A stretch of DNA of 18,330 nt, from contig JAAWSH010000005.1 in the NCBI GenBank assembly GCA_022801475.1, forward strand, positions 1 through 18,330. The letters run 5' to 3'. The notes under the pieces were generated by a model. The model ran no database searches, was not told the origin of the DNA, and saw nothing but the letters and a program-made list of their open reading frames with translations. Below, piece after piece: positions 13,538 through 18,330 of this stretch (position 1 is its first letter; the number at the start of each line of letters is the position of its first letter). Both the position numbers and the translations under genes were made by a program. Source of the stretch: Acutalibacter sp. Its GTDB lineage: Bacteria > Bacillota > Clostridia > Oscillospirales > Acutalibacteraceae.

Positions 13538-13753
13538 ATGAAAAAGTGGAAAAAGAGCTTTTTGCCAATACGTGCGCTGCTGGCCGGCAGCCTGACCGCC
13601 GCCCTTGTTTTACTGGGCGCCTGCGCGGCCCCGGCGGCCCGGCAAGAGCTGGGACAGCTCCAGCGGGTAAGCCAAAAAAAGTGCATAGAGACAGTAGAGA
13701 CCGGCGTGGCAAAAAACCACGCCGGTTTTTTGCGTGCGGGCTGTGTGCGCTGA
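13538..13753 (+). CDS. Tiny lipoprotein; open frame runs through its own terminator
   Basis: ATG 13538 follows GAAGGAG with 10-nt spacing. MKKWKKSFLPIRALLAGSLT then AALVLLGAC gives a classical lipoprotein signal, with the lipobox Cys near residue 28, and a very short mature part (AAPAARQELGQLQRVSQKK). As written the frame is 71 codons and ends at 13753, but it crosses a perfect terminator at 13700-13731, so the last ~17 residues would be encoded by the hairpin and beyond. A run of seven A at 13674-13680 lies before it; one A fewer would read SQKSA and stop at TAG 13688, before the terminator. The real product may therefore be about 49 residues, with the extra A a sequencing error, a genuine frameshift, or a slippage site. 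It probably shares the transcript of the radical SAM gene. Function unknown. Confidence 0.55.
   Translation: MKKWKKSFLPIRALLAGSLTAALVLLGACAAPAARQELGQLQRVSQKKCIETVETGVAKNHAGFLRAGCVR
13700..13731 (+). terminator. Strong terminator inside the 3' end of the lipoprotein frame
   Basis: A perfect 10-bp stem, ACCGGCGTGG (13700-13709) with CCACGCCGGT (13717-13726), then six T (13726-13731). It closes the metG-tatD-radical SAM-lipoprotein group. Confidence 0.92.
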
Positions 13754-13924
13754 ATCCCCCTGGCCCCGAAAGCCGCCCCCGCATAGAAAAAAATTTTTTC
13801 ATTCATTCTTACAGCGCGGGCCCGCCTGCCGGTCCGGCCAGGAGGAACCCGCCGGAGACCACTCTAGCGCCATAAACTCTTCTCAGCCCCTTTACGCTTC
13901 CCCCTTTCCCTTTTCTTCTTTTTA

Positions 13925-13933
13925 TGGTATGAT
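13925..13933 (+). promoter_or_regulatory. Extended -10 promoter of the GT-C/rsmA operon
   Basis: TGGTATGAT, a five-of-six -10 box with TGn extension. The -35 region is a pyrimidine-rich tract (about TTTCCC). The leader of about 90 nt contains a GAAGCC/GGCTTC hairpin at about 13954-13974. Confidence 0.55.
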
Positions 13934-14030
13934 GTATTCTGGCGAATAAAAGGAGAAGCCCTTCGCACCGGCTTCTTCCAAGCGGATCAAAGAATTTTTC
14001 CCAGAGATTTACAGGTTTTGAGGTGGTAAC

Positions 14031-16232
14031 ATGTACGGTACATTTTTAGGCGGAGCGGCGGCGGTGCTCACCCTCTGCTTGTTCCAGGCCAGCGGCGTTC
14101 TGGTGGCAGCGGCCCTGCTGCCCAGAGAGAGCGCCGGGGTCCGGCTGCTGGCGGGCAGCGTGCTGGGCAGTGTGGAGATGCAGTGGTTCCCGGCCCTGGC
14201 AGCCTTTCTTTTTGGCTTCGACCTGCGGGCCCAGGCCGCGGCGGTATTGCTGGCCCTGGCCTGCGGGGCGGGCGCCCTGGCCCTGTGCCGGCGGCGGGGC
14301 AGCGGGGAGCTGGCCGGCATAAAAAATATCTATAAGTCCCTGGCCCGGCAAAGGCTCTTGTGGCTGGCCGCGGCCCTGTGGGTTTTTTTCTGCCTACTGG
14401 TGTGGCGCTCTTTCTCTTGGCGAGAGGGCCGGGTGTACAGCAGCCAGGCCACCTTTGGGGACATGTCCATGCATCTAAGCTTTATCACCAGCCTGGCCCG
14501 CCAGGGGACCTTTCCGCCCCACTATTCCCTGCTGCCCGGGGCCCGGCTTTCCTACCCCTTTCTCTCGGACAGCATTTCCTCCAGCCTATACCTGCTGGGC
14601 GCGCCCCTGCGCCTGGCCTACTGCCTGCCCATGTGGGTGGCCGGGGCCCAGGTGTTCTTTGGGGCCTGGGCCCTGCTGCGGACCCTGCTGGGCCACCGGC
14701 AGCGCTGCGCTGTGGCCTGGACGCTGTTCTTCTTTAACGGCGGGCTGGGGCTTATCTACTTTTTCCAGGAGGGCGGGCTGAACCGCATTCTGCACAGCTT
14801 TTACCAGACCCCCACCAACCTGGTAGAGGAAAACATCCGCTGGGTCAACGTGGTGGTGGACATGCTGCTGCCCCAGCGGGCCACGCTGTTTGGCTGGGCG
14901 GTGCTGTTTACGGCCCTGTACCTGCTGTACCGGGGCGTCTTTGAGGGCCAGCGGGAATATTACCTGGCTGTGGGGGTGCTGGCCGGGGCTCTGCCCATGA
15001 TCCACACCCATTCTTTTCTGGCCCTGGCCCTGGTGTGCGGGGCCTGGCTAACCGGGGCCCTCTGCCAGGAGCTGGGCCTGGGGGACCGGGCGGCCCGGCT
15101 GGGCAGGCTGCTGGCTCCCCTGGGTCTGGTGGCGATGAGCCTGCTGCAAGCCATTCCCCAGGTGCGGGACGGCCAAAACGGCCTGCTGGCCTTCCTCTGC
15201 GGGGCGGTGGGCCTGTGGGGCCTGTGCCTGGTGGGGCTGGCGGTCCTCTGCTGCCGTGGTGGCCAGGGCCGGGCGCTGCTGGGGTCCTGGGGGGTGCTGC
15301 TGGGTGTCACCTGTGTGCTGGCCCTGCCCCAGCTGTTCATCTGGACCTTCCAGCAGGTCAGCGGCGGCAGTATGCTGCGGGGCCATTTCGGCTGGGTGGT
15401 GGGCCAGGACCAGTACCTGTGGTTCTACCTGAAAAATCTGGGCCTTGTGGCCGTGTTGGCCCTGGTGGGGCTGCTGGCGGCCAGCAAAGAGACCTTTTGG
15501 CGGTACTGTCCGGCTCTTGCCATCTGGTTTGTGGCCGAGTTTGTGGAGTTCCAGCCCAACGACTATGACAATAACAAACTGCTGTACGTGGGCTTTTTGT
15601 TCCTGTGCTGCGCGGCGGCGGACGGCCTGTGGGTCCTTTTAAGACGGGCGGGGCTGCTGCCCGCCCAGGAGGAAGCCCCCGCCTGCCCGGCCAAGAGGAA
15701 GGGGGAAAAAACTCGCCCCAAAAAAGAAGCCCTTCCCAAGCCCAGGCCAGCCCCCAAACGCCGCCTGGCCCAGTGCCTGTGCGCGGCGCTGGTGGGGGTG
15801 CTGTCCCTGCCCGCCCTGCTGACCATGTGCCGAGAGTGGGTGGCCAGCTACGAGCTTTTCGGCGAAGGGGCCCTGGCCCTGTGCCAGTATATAGAGGAGG
15901 AGCTGCCCCCAGACGCCGTGGTGCTTACGGACCAGCGGCATAATAACGAGGTGGTCTCCCTTACGGGCAGGAACATTGTGTGTGGGTCCTCCTCGTACCT
16001 GTTTTACCACGGGCTAAACTATGCCCCCAGCGCCCAGGCGGCCCGAGAAATGTACCAGGACCCCCAGGGAAGCCAGGCGCTTTTTGAAGAATATGGGGTA
16101 GACTACATACTGGTCAGCGACTTTGAGCAGAACAGCTATACTGTAGACCAGGCGGGGCTGGACCAGCTGTTTCCCCGGGTCTACGACGACGGTCTGCGGG
16201 TGCTGTACAGCACCCAGGAGGTGAACCCATGA
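14031..16232 (+). CDS. Polytopic membrane protein, probable GT-C-like glycosyltransferase
   Basis: A protein of 733 residues, ATG 14031, with GAGGTGG 5 nt upstream. More than ten hydrophobic helices fill the first ~620 residues. The first large outer loop has WRSFSWREG followed by TFGDMSMHLSFITSLA (D144, H148) and LSYPFLSDSISSSLYLLG, the acidic-plus-aromatic pattern of lipid-phosphosugar-dependent (GT-C) transferases. IHTHSFLALAL and FQPNDYDNNKLLYVGF are further conserved-looking blocks. A Lys/Arg/Pro-rich linker (AKRKGEKTRPKKEALPKPRP) precedes a final helix and a soluble C-terminal domain with VVLTDQRHNNEVVSLTGR and YGVDYILVSDFE. By analogy it would transfer a sugar to an extracytoplasmic acceptor such as wall polymer, protein or glycolipid; no substrate can be assigned. 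Its stop overlaps the rsmA start (ATGA), implying coupled translation. Confidence 0.75.
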   Translation: MYGTFLGGAAAVLTLCLFQASGVLVAAALLPRESAGVRLLAGSVLGSVEMQWFPALAAFLFGFDLRAQAAAVLLALACGAGALALCRRRGSGELAGIKNIYKSLARQRLLWLAAALWVFFCLLVWRSFSWREGRVYSSQATFGDMSMHLSFITSLARQGTFPPHYSLLPGARLSYPFLSDSISSSLYLLGAPLRLAYCLPMWVAGAQVFFGAWALLRTLLGHRQRCAVAWTLFFFNGGLGLIYFFQEGGLNRILHSFYQTPTNLVEENIRWVNVVVDMLLPQRATLFGWAVLFTALYLLYRGVFEGQREYYLAVGVLAGALPMIHTHSFLALALVCGAWLTGALCQELGLGDRAARLGRLLAPLGLVAMSLLQAIPQVRDGQNGLLAFLCGAVGLWGLCLVGLAVLCCRGGQGRALLGSWGVLLGVTCVLALPQLFIWTFQQVSGGSMLRGHFGWVVGQDQYLWFYLKNLGLVAVLALVGLLAASKETFWRYCPALAIWFVAEFVEFQPNDYDNNKLLYVGFLFLCCAAADGLWVLLRRAGLLPAQEEAPACPAKRKGEKTRPKKEALPKPRPAPKRRLAQCLCAALVGVLSLPALLTMCREWVASYELFGEGALALCQYIEEELPPDAVVLTDQRHNNEVVSLTGRNIVCGSSSYLFYHGLNYAPSAQAAREMYQDPQGSQALFEEYGVDYILVSDFEQNSYTVDQAGLDQLFPRVYDDGLRVLYSTQEVNP

Positions 16233-17095
16233 GCGGCCTCTCGGACCCCCGGCAGGTGCGGGAGCTGCTGCAGCGCCACGGCATGCGGCTCTCCAAAGGA
16301 CTGGGGCAGAATTTTCTCATCAACCCTGGCGTGTGCCCCCGCATGGCCCGGGAGGGGGTGGACCCTGGCTGCGGCGTGCTGGAAATCGGCCCCGGGGTGG
16401 GGGTGCTCACCTGGGAACTGGCCCAGACAGCCCAGAAGGTGGTGGCTGTGGAGCTGGACCGGCGGCTCTTCCCTATTTTGGGCGAAACTTTAAGGGACTG
16501 CCCCAACGTGGAGCTGGTCCAGGGAGACGCCATGGAGCTGGACCTAAGGCGCCTGCTGGAGGAAAAATTTGGCGGACAGAAGGTGTGCGTGTGCGCAAAC
16601 CTGCCCTATTACATCACCTCGCCCCTGATTATGCGCCTGCTGGAAGGAGGCTTGCCCCTTTCCTCCATCACCGTGATGGTACAGAAAGAGGCCGCCCAGC
16701 GGCTTTGCGCCCCGCCGGGGGTGCGGGCCTGCGGGGCTGTCAGCGTGGGGGTGCATTACCGCAGCCGCCCCCGGGTGCTGTTTGGGGTGGGCAGGGGCAG
16801 CTTTTTGCCCCCGCCAAAGGTGGACTCCGCGGTGATCCGCTTTGATATGCTGGAGACCCCGGCCGTGGCGGTGCGGAACGAAAAGCTGTTCTTCCAAATA
16901 GCCCGGGGGGCCTTTGCCCAACGAAGAAAAACCGCGGCCAATTCCATCTCCGGAGCCCTGGGGGTGGAAAAGCCCCTGGTGGAGCGCGCCCTGGAAGGGG
17001 CCGGGGCCGGGCCCGGGGCCCGGGCGGAACAACTGACCCTGGAGCAGCTGGCAGCCCTGGCCAACGCATTGGCAGAGGAAATCCAGCCGGGCTAA
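16229..17095 (+). CDS. rsmA: 16S rRNA adenine dimethyltransferase RsmA (KsgA)
   Basis: A protein of 288 residues from ATG 16229, which overlaps the preceding stop by ATGA, with CAGGAGG just upstream. It methylates two adjacent adenines in the 3'-terminal helix 45 of 16S rRNA, a late 30S assembly step, and its loss gives kasugamycin resistance. Signatures: LSKGLGQNFLINP, SAM motif I EIGPGVGVLT, acidic motif II VAVELD, motif III QGDAMELD, and the catalytic NLPYYITSPLIM. The C-terminal helical domain has FLPPPKVDSAVIRF and FAQRRKTAANSI. The length is normal. Coupling to a GT-C-like membrane protein is not the familiar arrangement (often with rnmV/ksgA/veg). Confidence 0.96.
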   Translation: MSGLSDPRQVRELLQRHGMRLSKGLGQNFLINPGVCPRMAREGVDPGCGVLEIGPGVGVLTWELAQTAQKVVAVELDRRLFPILGETLRDCPNVELVQGDAMELDLRRLLEEKFGGQKVCVCANLPYYITSPLIMRLLEGGLPLSSITVMVQKEAAQRLCAPPGVRACGAVSVGVHYRSRPRVLFGVGRGSFLPPPKVDSAVIRFDMLETPAVAVRNEKLFFQIARGAFAQRRKTAANSISGALGVEKPLVERALEGAGAGPGARAEQLTLEQLAALANALAEEIQPG

Positions 17096-17179
17096 AAAAA
17101 GCGGAGGCCAAGAAAATACGAATTCCCCCTTGCCGCACGGGGCGGCGATAGGATCTTTTCAGAAAGGAATGGGCTAATT

Positions 17180-17362
17180 ATGACCGAACTGGAACGCAGG
17201 CTTTACAAATTTTTATTAATTGTAGACGCCGCCGCCATCCTGATTAGCATGGTGGCCGGCCCCCTTCAGCACACATCCATTGCCATTGGCACAGGGGCCT
17301 CGGCGGGGCTTATTTCCCTCTGCCTGATTCTCTACGGGCTGTATTTTTGGACCAGGCGGTAG
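17180..17362 (+). CDS. 60-residue two-helix membrane protein, function unknown
   Basis: ATG 17180 to TAG 17362, with AAAGGA about 11 nt upstream. A charged head, MTELERRLYK, precedes two hydrophobic segments (about 11-27 and 43-57) separated by GPLQHTSIAIGTGASAG, ending WTRR. Both ends should therefore be cytoplasmic. No family is recognised. It lies 84 nt after rsmA and may be co-transcribed; I saw no promoter in the gap. Codon choice with many ATT/TTT codons is somewhat more AT-rich than its neighbours. It is followed by a strong shared terminator. Confidence 0.65.
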   Translation: MTELERRLYKFLLIVDAAAILISMVAGPLQHTSIAIGTGASAGLISLCLILYGLYFWTRR

Positions 17363-17390
17363 CGGTCCGCCAGAGTTTGGGATAAACAAA

Positions 17391-17427
17391 AACCCCCGGG
17401 GCCCTTTTGCCTCGGAGGGTTGTTGTT
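17391..17427. terminator. Bidirectional terminator between convergent genes
   Basis: AACCC-CCGGGGC (17391-17402) pairs with GCCTCGG-A-GGGTT (17409-17421), giving 12 pairs with one bulged A. It is followed by GTTGTTTT on plus and by TTTTTGTTT on minus. It serves the 60-residue protein gene and the sensor kinase gene that ends at 17428. Confidence 0.85.
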
Positions 17428-18330
17428 TTATGATCCTTTCCGGCCCAGCACCTGGTCCAGGGTGCTCATCAGGGTGTCCACATCAATGGGCTTTGCTATG
17501 TGGCCGTCCATGCCGCTGCGCAGAGCCTCTTTTTTATCCTCCTCAAAGGCATTGGCCGTCATGGCCAAAATGGGAATGCTGGCCAGCTCTTTTTCCGGCA
17601 GGGCCCGAATGGCCTTGGCCGCCTCATAGCCATTCATGCCCGGCATCTGAATGTCCATAAGCACCAGCTGGAAATGCCCAGGCCCCGCGTTTTTCAGCAT
17701 CTCCACCGCCTCCCGGCCGTTTTCCGCTGTTTCCAGGGTAAAGCCCGCCTCCTCCAGCAGCGCTGTGGCAATCTCCCGGTTCAGCTCGTTGTCCTCCGCC
17801 AGCAGAATATGCCCGGTGTTCTGCACCTGGGACCAGGAGGTGGCCTCTTCGGCCTCTTGGTCCTTGTTGACAATGGAGTGCAGGCAACCCCGCAGCTCGG
17901 AGAGGAACAGGGGCTTGCTGCAAAAAGCGGTGACCCCCGCCTCTCTGGCCTCGTCCTCTATGTCGGACCAGTCATAGGCGGTCAGCACAATAATGGGCAC
18001 CTCTTTGCCCATCTCCTGGCGAACCCGGCGGGCCACCTCCACCCCGTTCATATCCGGCAGCAGCCAGTCGATAATGTATACCGAGTAGTGGTCGTCCCGC
18101 ATAATAGCCTGGCGGGTGCGCAGCACAGCCTCTTTGCCGGAAAGGGTCCACTCGGCCCGCAGGCCAATCTGCTGAAGCATCCAGGAGACGCTGTCGCAGG
18201 TATTAAAGTCATCGTCCACCACCAGGGCCCGCAGCCCGCTAAGCTCGGGAATGCTCTTTGGCTCCGTATTCTCGCTGCACAGCTGGAAGGTAAAGGAGAC
18301 CAGGCACTCGGTGCCCACCCCCTGGCGGCT
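17428..18330 (-). CDS. Hybrid sensor histidine kinase/response regulator, C-terminal part (start beyond the window)
   Basis: The frame is open to the window edge, so the N-terminal sensor, HisKA and most of the ATPase domain lie outside. The first visible residues, SRQGVGTECLVSFTFQLC, match the last strand of a HATPase_c domain. Two receiver domains follow. REC1 starts LVVDDDFNTCDS, with phospho-Asp in IIDWLLPDMNG, Thr in VLTAYDW and Lys in CSKPLF. REC2 starts LLAEDNELNREIA, with Asp in VLMDIQMPGMNGYEA, Thr in AMTANAF and Lys in IAKPID. All catalytic residues of both receivers are intact. There is no HPt or output domain before the stop, so phosphorelay to a separate partner, or kinase self-regulation, is inferred. 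An internal GTG at 18318 gives an apparent receiver-only protein but is rejected because it lies within the ATPase tail. Confidence 0.9.
   Translation of the reverse strand, partial: SRQGVGTECLVSFTFQLCSENTEPKSIPELSGLRALVVDDDFNTCDSVSWMLQQIGLRAEWTLSGKEAVLRTRQAIMRDDHYSVYIIDWLLPDMNGVEVARRVRQEMGKEVPIIVLTAYDWSDIEDEAREAGVTAFCSKPLFLSELRGCLHSIVNKDQEAEEATSWSQVQNTGHILLAEDNELNREIATALLEEAGFTLETAENGREAVEMLKNAGPGHFQLVLMDIQMPGMNGYEAAKAIRALPEKELASIPILAMTANAFEEDKKEALRSGMDGHIAKPIDVDTLMSTLDQVLGRKGS

Noticed and set aside
13734..13949. 71-codon plus-strand frame between the lipoprotein and the GT-C gene
   Set aside because: It begins inside the previous frame's tail after the terminator, has low-complexity content and no ribosome site, and overlaps the GT-C promoter.
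1..18330. CRISPR arrays, tRNA/rRNA genes, integrases or transposases
   Set aside because: No regularly spaced direct repeats, no tRNA-like T-loop/CCA signatures and no recombinase motifs were seen in either strand.

Overview
The window looks like chromosomal DNA from a GC-rich member of the Clostridia, most likely an Oscillospiraceae/Ruminococcaceae gut anaerobe. This rests on three things: a SCIFF peptide with its radical SAM maturase (a near-signature of Clostridia), a TatD-linked radical SAM gene, and sigma-A promoters with strong Shine-Dalgarno sites and occasional TTG starts. The genus is inference. I see no phage, integrase, transposase, CRISPR array, tRNA or rRNA gene.

Layout. 1-929 (-): 3'-truncated GH27 alpha-galactosidase, divergent from a MATE efflux pump (1304-2713, +). 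The pump is followed by a histidine-phosphatase-fold protein that lacks its catalytic His (2739-3353, +). A bidirectional terminator separates this from a leftward RiPP-type operon, read in the order scfA (6543-6394, a 49-residue SCIFF peptide), an internal terminator, scfB (6275-4884, the thioether-forming radical SAM/SPASM maturase), then a PLP decarboxylase of the Orn/Lys/Arg family (4887-3499) that overlaps scfB by ATGA. Right of the scfA promoter lies about 400 bp without a gene, packed with inverted repeats and ending (on the minus strand) in a terminator that belongs to no annotated gene: a candidate structured RNA. Next come an EndoA/MazF endoribonuclease without an adjacent antitoxin (7066-7419), an SLH plus transglutaminase-like surface protein (7758-9251), a 32-residue membrane peptide with a near-consensus promoter (9627-9725), metG (9909-11885), a TatD nuclease (11919-12749), its radical SAM partner (12822-13466) and a tiny lipoprotein gene (13538 onward). 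The last block is a GT-C-like polytopic membrane protein (14031-16232) translationally coupled to rsmA (16229-17095), a 60-residue membrane protein (17180-17362), and on the minus strand the C-terminal part of a hybrid sensor kinase with two receiver domains (17428-18330).

Functional themes. Housekeeping RNA/translation genes (metG, tatD, rsmA) alternate with envelope genes (SLH protein, GT-C protein, small membrane proteins, lipoprotein), transport (MATE) and peptide modification (SCIFF). The most unusual material is the orphan structured region at about 6626-6965, the SCIFF peptide with a seventh Cys, the SCIFF-maturase-decarboxylase coupling, the pseudo-phosphatase, and two related inverted-repeat elements at 7437-7562 and 9320-9490.
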